The notes below the pieces were generated by a model. That model had not been told where the DNA came from, did not search any database, and saw only the letters and a list, made by a program, of their open reading frames with translations. A stretch of DNA of 64,000 bases from Streptomyces sp. A 4/2 (GTDB lineage: Bacteria; Actinomycetota; Actinomycetes; Streptomycetales; Streptomycetaceae): assembly GCF_940670765.1 (NCBI RefSeq), contig NZ_CALNVW010000035.1:46566-110565 (forward strand). Direction: 5' to 3'. The position numbers and the translations under genes were made by a program. Shown piece after piece: positions 51,524 to 59,957 of this stretch (positions are counted from its first letter, which is position 1; each line of letters begins with the position of its first letter).

Positions 51524-54082
51524 GTGCAGGAACTCGTACTGGAATTGAATGGCAGGACCTGGACGCTCGATCCGTCCAGGTCGTACACCCTTGGCCGTGA
51601 TCCGCAGGGAGACCTGGCGATCGACGACGCGAGGGTCTCGTGGCGGCACGCCACGATCAGCTGGGGGGGCCGTAGTTGGGTCATCGAGGACCACGGCTCC
51701 ACCAACGGCACGTTCGTGCACGGGCAGCAGGTCCAGCAGGTGGAGATCGGTCCCGGCTCGGAGGTGTACCTCGGCAACGCGACCGACGGTCCGCGGCTGA
51801 GCCTCTCCGGCGCGGCGGCCCGGACACCGGAGCCGATGCAGGCGCAGGCCGTTGCCCAGGCACCCGTACAGCCGCAGGCGCCGATGCAGGCGCAGCCGTA
51901 CGCCCCGGCCCAGTACCAGGGCGGTGACCCCGGCTGGGGCGCCGCTCAGCAACAGGCCCCGGCCCAGCAACAGGCCCCGGCCCAGCAGGGCTGGCAGCCG
52001 CAGCAGGCCCAACTGCCCCAGCAGGGCGGCCCGGTGGGCGGGGGCGCGGGGGCCTCGACCCCGTACGGGGACCGCAGCCCGACCACTTTCCACCAGCTGG
52101 CTCTCGGCCGGGTGATGCGCATCGGCCGTGCGCTGGAGAACGAACTGGTCGTCTCCGACCTCCAGGTCTCGCGTATCCACGCCGAGTTCGTGGCCACGCC
52201 CGACGGCCGCTTCGAGATCCGTGACCTCGGTTCCCACAACGGCACCTACGTCAACGGTCTGCCGATGGCCAAGTCCGGAACGGCCCTGATCGGCCCGAAC
52301 GACATCGTCGGCGTCGGCCACTCGACCTTCCGCCTCGTCGGCGACCGGCTCGAGGAGTTCGTCGACACCGGTGAGGTCTCCTTCTCCGCCCGCCACCTCA
52401 CGGTGACGGTCGACGGCGGCAAGGACATCCTCAAGGACGTCTCCTTCGGCGTCCCCGAGAAGTCGCTCGTCGCGGTCATCGGCCCCTCGGGTTCGGGCAA
52501 GTCCACCCTGCTCAAGGCGCTCACCGGCTACCGGCCCGCCAACCGGGGCGATGTCCTCTACGACAACCGGAATCTCTACAAGCAGTTCGCCGAGCTGCGC
52601 CAGCGCATCGGTCTCGTCCCGCAGGACGACATCCTGCACAAGGAACTCTCGGTCCGTAAGGCCCTGAAGTACGCGGCCAAGCTGCGCTTCCCCGCGGACA
52701 CCACCGAGGCCGAGCGCGAGTCCCGTATCGACGAGGTGCTGCGCGAGCTGAAGCTGGACATCCACAAGGAGAAGAAGGTCACCTCTCTCTCCGGCGGCCA
52801 GCGCAAGCGGGTCTCGGTCGCACTGGAGCTGCTGACCAAACCGTCCCTGATCTTCCTGGACGAGCCGACCTCCGGCCTCGACCCGGGGATGGACCGCGAT
52901 GTCATGCAGCTGCTGCGCGGCCTCGCCGACGACGGTCGTACGGTGCTCGTCGTCACCCACTCCGTCGCCGAACTCGCCATCTGCGACAAGCTTCTGGTGA
53001 TGGCACCGGGCGGCGCGGTCGCGTACTTCGGGCCGCCGGAGGAGGCGCTCAACTTCTTCGGCTACTCCAGCTGGGCCGATGTCTTCTCCGCCTTCGAGAA
53101 CTACCGCGACTACGACTGGGCGGGCCGCTGGCGCGGCTCGCAGCACTACCAGATGTACGCGGCGGACATCGACGCGGTCGCCGTGCAGTCGGTCCAGATG
53201 CCGCCCGCCCAGGCGATGAGGGTCCCCAAGCCCCAGGGCTGGGGCTCGCAGCTGGTCACCCTGATGCGCCGCTACGTGTCGGTCATCGTCTCCGACCGCG
53301 GATTCATGGCGCTCTCGGTCCTGCTCCCCGCTGTCCTCGGCGCGGTCGGTGCGCTGATCCCCGCGGACTACGGACTCGGCTTCGGCCCGGTCAGAGGACA
53401 CGGCAGCAACGGCGACGGCGCCGTGATCCTGCTGATCCTGGCGGTGGGCGCCTGTTTCGCGGGCGCGGCCAACTCCGTACGCGAACTGATCAAGGAACGG
53501 GTGATCTACGAACGGGAGCGGGCCACCGGCCTGTCGCGTTCCGCCTATCTGATGTCCAAGGTGATCGTGCTCGGTCTGATCACCGTGGTGCAGGGCGCGA
53601 TCATCGGGGGCATCGGCTTCGGACTGAAGAAGGCGCCCGAGGAGGGGCTGGTCTTCTCCGCCTCCACCCGGATCGAACTCACCCTGCCGATCATGGCTCT
53701 CGGCTTCACCTCGATGATGATCGGCCTGATCATTTCCTCGCTGGTGAAGACCTCCGAGAAGACCATGCCGCTGCTGGTGATGTTCGCGATCACCCAGGTC
53801 GTCTTCACCGGTTGCCTCTTCACCCTGAACGGCGCCGCCGGGGTCAACCAGCTGTCGTTCCTGATGCCCGCCCGCTGGGCGGTCGCAGCCGCGGGCGCCA
53901 CCGCGTCACTCAACATCCTGCTGCCCAACAAGAAGAACCCGACCAGCACGGACCCGCTGTGGGACCACACGCTGGGCACCTGGGTGATGGACATGGGCAT
54001 CCTGATCGCGATGGGCGTGATCTGCGGAATCGTCGTGGCCCGGCTGCTGCGCCGCCACGAGCCGGAGGTCATGCGCAAGTAG
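51524..54082 (+). CDS. FHA-FHA-ABC transporter fusion (ATPase plus ABC-2 permease)
   Basis: ~852 aa in five parts: FHA domain 1 (residues ~3-88: YTLGRDPQGD, SWRHATI, GSTNGTFV); a Gln/Pro/Ala-rich linker (~95-190); FHA domain 2 (~195-275: RIGRALENE, VSRIHAEF, SHNGTYVNG); an ABC ATPase (~290-530: GPSGSGKST, LSGGQRKR, LIFLDEPTSGLD); and six hydrophobic segments of an ABC-2 permease (~595-845). FHA domains bind phosphothreonine, so Ser/Thr kinases probably control this transporter. The start is uncertain: GTG 51524 fits homologues; ATG 51488, seven bases after TAGACT, is an alternative. The 318-bp gap before it contains no credible gene. Confidence 0.93.
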   Translation: MQELVLELNGRTWTLDPSRSYTLGRDPQGDLAIDDARVSWRHATISWGGRSWVIEDHGSTNGTFVHGQQVQQVEIGPGSEVYLGNATDGPRLSLSGAAARTPEPMQAQAVAQAPVQPQAPMQAQPYAPAQYQGGDPGWGAAQQQAPAQQQAPAQQGWQPQQAQLPQQGGPVGGGAGASTPYGDRSPTTFHQLALGRVMRIGRALENELVVSDLQVSRIHAEFVATPDGRFEIRDLGSHNGTYVNGLPMAKSGTALIGPNDIVGVGHSTFRLVGDRLEEFVDTGEVSFSARHLTVTVDGGKDILKDVSFGVPEKSLVAVIGPSGSGKSTLLKALTGYRPANRGDVLYDNRNLYKQFAELRQRIGLVPQDDILHKELSVRKALKYAAKLRFPADTTEAERESRIDEVLRELKLDIHKEKKVTSLSGGQRKRVSVALELLTKPSLIFLDEPTSGLDPGMDRDVMQLLRGLADDGRTVLVVTHSVAELAICDKLLVMAPGGAVAYFGPPEEALNFFGYSSWADVFSAFENYRDYDWAGRWRGSQHYQMYAADIDAVAVQSVQMPPAQAMRVPKPQGWGSQLVTLMRRYVSVIVSDRGFMALSVLLPAVLGAVGALIPADYGLGFGPVRGHGSNGDGAVILLILAVGACFAGAANSVRELIKERVIYERERATGLSRSAYLMSKVIVLGLITVVQGAIIGGIGFGLKKAPEEGLVFSASTRIELTLPIMALGFTSMMIGLIISSLVKTSEKTMPLLVMFAITQVVFTGCLFTLNGAAGVNQLSFLMPARWAVAAAGATASLNILLPNKKNPTSTDPLWDHTLGTWVMDMGILIAMGVICGIVVARLLRRHEPEVMRK

Positions 54083-54097
54083 TCGCTCACGGAGCAG

Positions 54098-54141
54098 CGC
54101 CGAAGGGCGGCACCCCGCAAGTGGGGTGCCGCCCTTCGGCG
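54098..54141. terminator. Perfect 19-bp bidirectional terminator hairpin
   Basis: CGCCGAAGGGCGGCACCCC (54098-54116), 6-nt loop, exact complement 54123-54141, between the convergent FHA-ABC and SLT genes. Confidence 0.85.
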
Positions 54142-54173
54142 TGTGACCGGTGGCGTGTGACCGGTGCGCCGGA

Positions 54174-54995
54174 TCAGTAGGCGCTGTTGACGTTGTCGAT
54201 CGATCCGTACCTCGCGGCTGCGTAGTTCGCGGCGGCGGTGAGGTTGGCGACCGGGTCGTAGATGTTCGTGGAGGTGCCGGTCACGTGGTACGCGGAGAAC
54301 GTCGGCTGGATGACCTGGAGCAGGCCGATCGACGGGGTGCCGTTCTGCGCGTTGATGTCCCAGTTGTTGATGGCCTGCGGGTTACCGGCGGACTCGCGGA
54401 TGATGTTGCGGTGCAGACCGTCGTACGAGCCGGGGATGCCCTTGGCCTGCATGATCGACAGCGCCTGGCGGATCCAGCCGTCGAGGGTGTTCGGGTAGCT
54501 GGCCGCGTTGACGGTCTTCGCCTTGGCGGCGGCCTTGGCCTTCGCGGCGGCCTCGGCCTTGGCCTTGACGGCGGCCTCGGTCTTCGCCTTCGCCTCGGCC
54601 TTCGCCTTGGCGGCAGCCTGGGCCTTCTCCTTGGCGACGGCCTTGGCCACGGCCTGCGCCTTGGCCTTCGAGGCGGCGTCGGCCTTGGTCTTCGCCTCGG
54701 CCTTCGCCCTGGCGGCATCTGCCTTCGCCTTGACCGCGGCGGCCTTGGCCTTGGCCGCGGCGTCCTTGGCGGCCTGCTCGGCGTGCGCCTGCTGCAGTTC
54801 GAGGCCGGTCTTCACGGTTGTGGTCTGCGAGGTGAAGGCCGCCGGGGCGGCGTCGATCGACTGGTGGGTCGTCTCGGCGGACGCGTTTCCGGGAACAAGG
54901 GTGAACGCGACGGCGGCGGCGCCGACGGCGGCCACACCACCGATCGAGTACTTGTGGGTCTTGGTCAGACGGCTGCGGCGGTGGCGGGAGGACAT
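54174..54995 (-). CDS. Secreted transglycosylase SLT domain protein with Ala/Lys-rich coiled coil
   Basis: 273 aa. Sec signal peptide (residues 1-~40; basic RHRRSRLTKTHK, hydrophobic GGVAAVGAAAVAFTLV, ASA site). Residues ~65-165 are a strikingly repetitive Ala/Lys/Glu coiled coil of AKAKAEA-type heptads. The C-terminal ~105 residues form an SLT/lysozyme-like domain: LDGWIRQALSIMQAKGIP, catalytic Glu in RNIIRESAGNP, INAQNGTPSIGLLQVIQPTF. It should cleave peptidoglycan, with the coiled coil as wall spacer. A -35/-10 pair lies ~80 nt upstream. Confidence 0.92.
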   Translation of the reverse strand: MSSRHRRSRLTKTHKYSIGGVAAVGAAAVAFTLVPGNASAETTHQSIDAAPAAFTSQTTTVKTGLELQQAHAEQAAKDAAAKAKAAAVKAKADAARAKAEAKTKADAASKAKAQAVAKAVAKEKAQAAAKAKAEAKAKTEAAVKAKAEAAAKAKAAAKAKTVNAASYPNTLDGWIRQALSIMQAKGIPGSYDGLHRNIIRESAGNPQAINNWDINAQNGTPSIGLLQVIQPTFSAYHVTGTSTNIYDPVANLTAAANYAAARYGSIDNVNSAY

Positions 54996-55073
54996 GTGGG
55001 CGTACCTCTTCGAATAGCGGAAGTCGCGAGCGCCTGGGGCGGCGGTACGCCCTGGTGGCGGCGACGGGAGCCA

Positions 55074-55102
55074 TTCTTAGCGGCAGCAAAATCTTGTGGC
55101 AA
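55074..55102 (-). promoter_or_regulatory. Vegetative-type promoter of the SLT gene
   Basis: On the minus strand, TTGCCA (55102-55097), a 17-bp spacer, then TAAGAA (55079-55074) followed by T. Start of transcription would be near 55067, giving a ~70-nt leader for the SLT gene. No ydaO (c-di-AMP) riboswitch motif was recognised in that leader. Confidence 0.6.
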
Positions 55103-55200
55103 AGGTGTGACGTACGACCCCGCTTAGTGGCGTGGGGTGCCGCCGGTAAGGCCGGACATCCACCGGTGCCCGGCCCAGGCAGCTCTTGAGGATCAACTAG

Positions 55201-55246
55201 CCTGCGTCGTAAGTGACGTGCGTCCTGTGTGGGGCGTCACAGCAGG
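55201..55246. other. Nested inverted repeat in 740-bp gap
   Basis: CCTGC (55201-55205) and GTGACG (55213-55218) pair with CGTCAC (55235-55240) and GCAGG (55242-55246). A plus-strand TTGAGG/TAAGTG pair with an 18-bp spacer precedes it. It may be an operator or short structured RNA; nothing identifies it. Confidence 0.4.
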
Positions 55247-55296
55247 CGGACAGGATTTTCACAGTACGTTGCTCAAGCAATCCGGAGTGTGAGTGT

Positions 55297-55316
55297 CCTC
55301 ATCCGGAAGGATGAGG
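55297..55316. other. Perfect palindrome CCTCATCC-GGAA-GGATGAGG
   Basis: An 8-bp inverted repeat with a 4-nt loop, downstream of the nested repeat and upstream of the SDR remnant. It could be an orphan operator or terminator left by a deleted gene. Confidence 0.45.
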
Positions 55317-55394
55317 TGGACGTCCCTGAACTCGTGCCTGAGGTAGCGGGCCCGTACTACCTCCGCGTAGCTGCGGGTCAGCGCCCCACACCCG

Positions 55395-55620
55395 TCACGC
55401 CTCCTCCAGCAGAGCGGGCGCCGTGTACCGGCCGCTCGCCGGACGCTCGTCGAGCAACCGCAGGAACGCCGGGACCACACTCGACGGAGCGGGCCGCCCT
55501 CCTCCTCCCCGGGCGCGGCTGCCGCGTAGAGATCGGTCTCCATGTCGCCCGGGTCCACCGCCCGGACCCGCAGCCCCAGCGCCAGCTCGTCCAGCGCGCT
55601 TCCGCCCCGTGCGCCGTCCG
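55395..55620 (-). pseudogene. SDR C-terminal remnant, truncated and frameshifted
   Basis: The minus strand reads ALDELALGLRVRAVDPGDME then TDLYAAAAPGEE in one frame, exactly the late part of a classical SDR (post-YxxxK helix and strand). After about residue GGPLRR the sense continues in another frame as VVPAFLRLLDERPASGRYTA PALLEEA and a TGA at 55395. There is no Rossmann half upstream; beyond 55620 the sequence is unrelated. So this is a 5'-deleted, frameshifted SDR gene. The stretch 55317-55394 shows nothing recognisable. Confidence 0.75.
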
Positions 55621-55734
55621 CGAGCCGCAGCGGACCACGGCACTTCGACCTAGTCCCTGACCTAGTCCCCGCGTCCCGGTCAGGGCCGTCCACAGCCCGA
55701 TACGGTCCGCCGCGCCCGCCGGTACGGTGAGGCC

Positions 55735-56880
55735 ATGTCCCATCGACCCCGGTCCGGCCTCTCCGCGGTGAGTACCGCACTGCTCGCCATGAGCAGGCAT
55801 CTGGAGGTCCACGACGTCCTCAAGACGATCGTCGCCTCGGCCCGCGAACTGCTGGACGCCGAGTACGCCGCCCTCGGCGTGCCCGACGACCACGGCGGCT
55901 TCGCCCAGTTCGTGGTCGACGGCATCAGCGACGCCCAGTGGAAAGCCATCGGCCCGCTCCCGCGCCAGCACGGCATCCTCGCCGCGATGCTGCACGACGA
56001 GAAGGCCCAGCGGCTGGACGACGTACGGCAGGACCCCCGCTTCGGCGGCTGGCCGTCCGCCCACCCGGACATGTCGGACTTCCTCGGGCTGCCCGTCCGG
56101 GACGGCGACGAGACGATCGCCGCGCTCTTCCTCGCCAACAAGAGGTGCCCCAGACCCACCGGCCGCTGCGGATTCACCGAGGACGACGAGGAACTTCTGA
56201 CGATCCTCGCCCAGCACGCCGCGATCGCCCTCACCAACGCCCGCCTCTACGAGCGCAGCCGCGAACTCACCATCGTGGAGGAACGCTCCCGGCTGGCGCA
56301 CGAGCTGCACGACGCCGTCAGCCAGAAGCTCTTCTCCCTGCGGCTGACGGCCCAGGCCGCGGCCACCCTGGTGGACCGGGACCCGGCCCGCGCCAAGGAC
56401 GAACTGCAGCAGGTGGCCGCCCTCGCCGCGGAGGCAGCGGACGAACTGCGGGCCGCCGTGGTGGAGCTGCGCCCGGCAGCCCTCGACGAGGACGGTCTGG
56501 TCAACACCCTCCGTACGCACATCCAGGTCCTCGACCGCGCCCACGCCCCCCGTGTCACCTTCGGGAGCAGCCAGGTGCGGGCACTGCCCGCAGCCCAGGA
56601 AGAGGCGCTGCTGCGGGTGGCCCAGGAGGCGCTGCACAACGCGCTGCGCCACGCGGAGGCGGACCAGGTCGACGTCGTACTGAACCGGCGGGGGCAGGGC
56701 GCCGTCCTGCGGATCACCGACAACGGCCGCGGATTCGAGCCCAGGACGGTACGGCAGGCCGGCCGGCACCTCGGTCTCGTCTCGATGCGCGACCGGGCGA
56801 GCGGGGTCGGCGGCAGGCTCACGGTGGAATCGGCGCCCGGCGAGGGCACCACGATCGAGATGGAGGTGCCCGGTGGCTGA
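55735..56880 (+). CDS. GAF-domain sensor histidine kinase (NarL-type partner)
   Basis: 381-aa cytoplasmic kinase with no membrane segment. A GAF domain (residues ~25-170, with LLDAEYAALGVPDD and FLGLPVRDGDETIAALFLANK) is followed by a HisKA_3 dimerisation domain with phospho-acceptor His192 in ERSRLAHELHDAVSQ, and a HATPase domain (QEALHNALRHAEADQV, DNGRGFEP, GLVSMRDRASGVGG). The architecture resembles DevS/DosT without heme evidence. It overlaps its response regulator by eight bases. Confidence 0.93.
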   Translation: MSHRPRSGLSAVSTALLAMSRHLEVHDVLKTIVASARELLDAEYAALGVPDDHGGFAQFVVDGISDAQWKAIGPLPRQHGILAAMLHDEKAQRLDDVRQDPRFGGWPSAHPDMSDFLGLPVRDGDETIAALFLANKRCPRPTGRCGFTEDDEELLTILAQHAAIALTNARLYERSRELTIVEERSRLAHELHDAVSQKLFSLRLTAQAAATLVDRDPARAKDELQQVAALAAEAADELRAAVVELRPAALDEDGLVNTLRTHIQVLDRAHAPRVTFGSSQVRALPAAQEEALLRVAQEALHNALRHAEADQVDVVLNRRGQGAVLRITDNGRGFEPRTVRQAGRHLGLVSMRDRASGVGGRLTVESAPGEGTTIEMEVPGG

Positions 56881-57532
56881 CACCGAGCCCAGGCCGAAGC
56901 CGGCCATCAGGGTCCTGCTGGTCGACGACCACCAGGTGGTCCGCCGCGGGCTGCGTACCTTCCTGGAGATCCAGGACGACATCGAGGTCGTGGGTGAGGC
57001 GGGGGACGGCGCCGAGGGCGTGGCCCTCGCCGAGGAACTGCGCCCCGACGTCGTGCTGATGGACATCAAGATGCCGGGTACGGACGGCATCGAGGCGCTG
57101 CGCAAGCTCCGCGAGCTGGCCAACCCGGCCAGGGTGCTGGTGGTGACGAGCTTCACCGAGCAGCGCACCGTCGTCCCCGCCCTGCGCGCGGGCGCCTCGG
57201 GCTACGTCTACAAGGACGTCGATCCGGACGCCCTGGCCGGTGCCATCCGCTCCGTCCACGCGGGGCACGTCCTCCTCCAGCCCGAAGTCGCCGGGGTGCT
57301 GCTCTCCCAGGAACCGGGCGGCGGCCAGGGGAGGGGGACGACCCTGACGGAGCGCGAGCGGGAGGTGCTCGGCCTGATCGCCGACGGACGTTCCAACCGG
57401 GAGATCGCGCGGGCGCTGGTCCTCTCGGAGAAGACCGTCAAGACGCACGTGTCGAACATCCTGATGAAACTGGACCTCGCCGACCGCACCCAGGCGGCGC
57501 TCTGGGCCGTACGGCACGGCGCGGCGGGCTGA
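56873..57532 (+). CDS. NarL/FixJ family response regulator
   Basis: 219 aa. Receiver domain with acidic pocket LLVDDH, phospho-acceptor Asp64 in VVLMDIKMPG, Thr in VVTSF and Lys in YVYKDV. C-terminal LuxR-type HTH: LTEREREVLGLIADGRSNRE through KTVKTHVSNILMKL. GTG start at 56873 inside the kinase gene gives translational coupling. Targets unknown; a hairpin terminator ends the pair. Confidence 0.94.
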   Translation: MADTEPRPKPAIRVLLVDDHQVVRRGLRTFLEIQDDIEVVGEAGDGAEGVALAEELRPDVVLMDIKMPGTDGIEALRKLRELANPARVLVVTSFTEQRTVVPALRAGASGYVYKDVDPDALAGAIRSVHAGHVLLQPEVAGVLLSQEPGGGQGRGTTLTEREREVLGLIADGRSNREIARALVLSEKTVKTHVSNILMKLDLADRTQAALWAVRHGAAG

Positions 57533-57550
57533 AGGGCCGTCGGGTCATCC

Positions 57551-57583
57551 GGGGCCGGACAGCCCGCGAGGCGGTCCGGCCCC
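57551..57583 (+). terminator. Hairpin terminator after the two-component pair
   Basis: GGGGCCGGAC (57551-57560) pairs with GTCCGGCCCC (57574-57583), 13-nt loop. Confidence 0.7.
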
Positions 57584-57619
57584 GTCAGGCTGCTCCGGTC
57601 CCCGTCACTCCGCCCCGCC

Positions 57620-58408
57620 TCAGTTACGCCGCTCCCGCTCCTCCACGTACGCGTTGTACGCCGCGACCTGCGCCCGCCTGGCCACCCGCTCCACCGGCCG
57701 CAGCGCCGCTCCCCGCGCCGCCATCTCCGACGCGCTCACCGCGCCGCCGGGACCGTGTTCGTACCCCATCTCGACCAGCAGCCCGACCCGCTGCGCCAGC
57801 GTGAGCACCCGGACCGCGCGCGCCGGATAGCCCGGAGCCAGTACTTCGCCCGGCCCCCGTTCCGCCCGCGCCCGGTAGGCGTCGATGGCCGCCTCGGCAA
57901 CCGGCCCCGAACCCGCCACGTCGAGACCCGAGAGCACCTTGGTCGCCTCCCGCAGCGCCTCCGCGAGCTCCCGCTCCGCCTCGCCCAAGGAGGGGACGTC
58001 GGCGGGCGGCGCGTCCCGCACGGCCAGACAGTGCCAGAGCACCTCCCGGTGCAGATCGCCCTCGGGCCCCGCCTCGTACACCTCGGGCACCAGCCCGAGC
58101 GGCACACCGAAGGCGACGACCGCCTCCTCCGCGTCCAGCGCCCGCGCATTGAATTCCGGCGGGCCGCTGAGCCCCAGCGGATGCCCCGGCGTGGGCATCG
58201 CCACCCGGAACCCGGTCGCGCCGAGCCCTCTCAGCCTGCCGAGCGCCAGCGTGAGCCCGACCGGCCCCGCCTCCCCGGGCAGCCCGTCGACCCGGTGCAC
58301 CGCGTCCTCGCCCACGATGGCGAGTGCGGCGTCATCCGGCGAAACAATTCCGGCCAAAAGGGCATTTCCCCATGCGGCCAGCCGTCCTGAGCGTGGTTCC
58401 GTGAACAT
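57620..58408 (-). CDS. Conserved hypothetical actinobacterial protein
   Basis: 262-aa soluble protein with no signal peptide or membrane segment. The N-terminal ~120 residues look alpha/beta (AAWGNALLAGIVSPDDA, FRVAMPTPGHPLGLSGPPEF); the rest is mainly helical and charged, ending YNAYVEERERRN. No catalytic motif recognised. The ATG at 58408 is six bases from TAGGCT with no Shine-Dalgarno, so a leaderless transcript is likely. Between a two-component pair and an ABC ATPase gene, each on the opposite strand. Confidence 0.78.
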   Translation of the reverse strand: MFTEPRSGRLAAWGNALLAGIVSPDDAALAIVGEDAVHRVDGLPGEAGPVGLTLALGRLRGLGATGFRVAMPTPGHPLGLSGPPEFNARALDAEEAVVAFGVPLGLVPEVYEAGPEGDLHREVLWHCLAVRDAPPADVPSLGEAERELAEALREATKVLSGLDVAGSGPVAEAAIDAYRARAERGPGEVLAPGYPARAVRVLTLAQRVGLLVEMGYEHGPGGAVSASEMAARGAALRPVERVARRAQVAAYNAYVEERERRN

Positions 58409-58589
58409 GCGTCCAGCCTAGGGACCGGCCCGAGGTGCCATGCCCCGTCCGGCCGGATTCCCTGGCCCGGGAGATCGACCGAATAGGCCCTAGGCACGGG
58501 GACACTTCTCAGGTGGCGTAAGTTTTCCCTGGGAGCTGCGCCCACAGGCGCACGCGCGAACCGAGACTGCATGGGGAGACAACGCGCTC

Positions 58590-59387
58590 ATGAGCGATGT
58601 ACTGGAGCTGCTGGACGTATCCGTGGTCCGCGACGGACGTGCTCTGGTGGACGACGTCTCCTGGGCGGTGAAGGAGGGGGAGCGCTGGGTCATCCTCGGT
58701 CCCAACGGCGCGGGCAAGACCACTCTCCTCAACATCGCGTCCAGCTACCTCTTCCCGACCAGCGGCACCGCGTCGATCCTCGGTGAGCAGCTCGGCAAGC
58801 CGGGCACCGACGTCTTCGAACTCCGCCCGCGCATCGGCATGGCCGGCGCGGCCATGGCGGAGAAGATGCCCAAGCGGCAGACCGTGCTCCAGGTGGTGCT
58901 CACCGCCGCCTACGGCATGACGGCCACCTGGAACGAGGACTACGAGGAGGTCGACGAGCAGCGCGCCCGCGCCTTCCTCGACCGCCTCGGCATGACCGAG
59001 TTCCTGGACCGCAAGTTCGGCACGCTCTCCGAGGGCGAACGCAAGCGCACCCTGATCGCCCGCGCGATGATGACCGACCCCGAACTGCTCCTCCTCGACG
59101 AGCCCGCCGCCGGTCTCGACCTCGGTGGCCGCGAGGACCTCGTACGCCGTCTCGGCCGGCTGGCCCAGGACCCGTACGCCCCCTCGATGGTCATGGTGAC
59201 GCACCACGTCGAGGAGATCGCGCCCGGCTTCACCCACGTCCTGATGATCCGTCAGGGCAAGGTGCTCGCCGCCGGACCGATGGAGACCGAGCTGACGTCC
59301 CGCAACCTCTCCCTCTGCTTCGGGCTGCCGCTCGTCGTCGAACAGCGCGGCAACCGCTGGACGGCGCAGGGCCTTCCGCTCGGCTGA
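58590..59387 (+). CDS. ABC transporter ATP-binding protein
   Basis: 265-aa single ABC domain: Walker A GPNGAGKTT (~residue 38), Q-loop region replaced by MAGAAMAEKMPKRQT, signature LSEGERKR (variant of LSGGQ), Walker B LLLLDEPAAGLDLGG, H-loop VTHHVEEI. There is no permease gene beside it. The layout (ModF/YlmA-like) is seen in stand-alone actinobacterial ATPases. Downstream genes are NfeD and SPFH proteins on the same strand. Confidence 0.9.
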   Translation: MSDVLELLDVSVVRDGRALVDDVSWAVKEGERWVILGPNGAGKTTLLNIASSYLFPTSGTASILGEQLGKPGTDVFELRPRIGMAGAAMAEKMPKRQTVLQVVLTAAYGMTATWNEDYEEVDEQRARAFLDRLGMTEFLDRKFGTLSEGERKRTLIARAMMTDPELLLLDEPAAGLDLGGREDLVRRLGRLAQDPYAPSMVMVTHHVEEIAPGFTHVLMIRQGKVLAAGPMETELTSRNLSLCFGLPLVVEQRGNRWTAQGLPLG

Positions 59388-59446
59388 CCGGTTCCCGCCC
59401 TTCTGCGCCCTGTCCCCGGAAGGGGCTGTCCACCTACCATGACCCC

Positions 59447-59875
59447 GTGGACATCGAGGCGTGGGTGTGGTGGCTGATCGGGGCAGCCGGGCTGGGAATC
59501 CCGTTGGTGATCACCGCCATGCCCGAATTCGGGATGCTGGCCGTCGGGGCGATCGCCGCATCGGGCGTCGCCGGCCTCGGCGGTGACCTGGTCGCGCAGG
59601 TACTGGTCTTCGTGATCGTCTCCGTCGCGCTCATCGCCGTCGTACGCCCGATCGCGAACCGGCACAGCTCCCAGCGGCCCGAACTGGCCACCGGGATCGA
59701 TGCGTTGAAGGGCCGTCAGGCCGTCGTCCTGGAACGGGTCGACGGCAGCGGTGGCCGGATCAAGCTCGCCGGTGAGATCTGGTCGGCCCGGTCGCTCGAC
59801 ACCGACACCAGCTACGAACCAGGTCAGCAGGTGGACGTCGTAGAGATCGACGGAGCAACGGCCGTCGTCCTGTGA
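59447..59875 (+). CDS. NfeD family protein
   Basis: 142 aa. Three closely spaced helices (about residues 6-70) with Gly-rich loops, then an OB-fold C-terminal domain (LKGRQAVVLERVDGSGG, GEIWSARSLD, VDVVEIDGATAVVL), the short-form NfeD arrangement. NfeD proteins act with SPFH (flotillin-like) proteins in membrane microdomains. GTG at 59447 sits six bases after TACCAT. The SPFH gene follows 82 bp downstream. Confidence 0.91.
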   Translation: MDIEAWVWWLIGAAGLGIPLVITAMPEFGMLAVGAIAASGVAGLGGDLVAQVLVFVIVSVALIAVVRPIANRHSSQRPELATGIDALKGRQAVVLERVDGSGGRIKLAGEIWSARSLDTDTSYEPGQQVDVVEIDGATAVVL

Positions 59876-59957
59876 CAGAACCTCACCCACGGCAGGCCGA
59901 GGTCTGCGAAACTCGATCATTGCCAACCGCCGGCTATCGAAGGACACGGGGAGCACG

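Noticed and set aside
51950..51990. Short DNA repeats CAACAGGCCCCGGCCCAG
   Set aside because: They lie in frame inside the Gln/Pro/Ala linker of the FHA-ABC protein and simply encode a repeated QQAPAQ motif.
54996..55067. ydaO (c-di-AMP) riboswitch in the SLT gene leader
   Set aside because: Such switches control some Streptomyces wall hydrolases, but the ~70-nt leader is too short and shows none of the conserved blocks.
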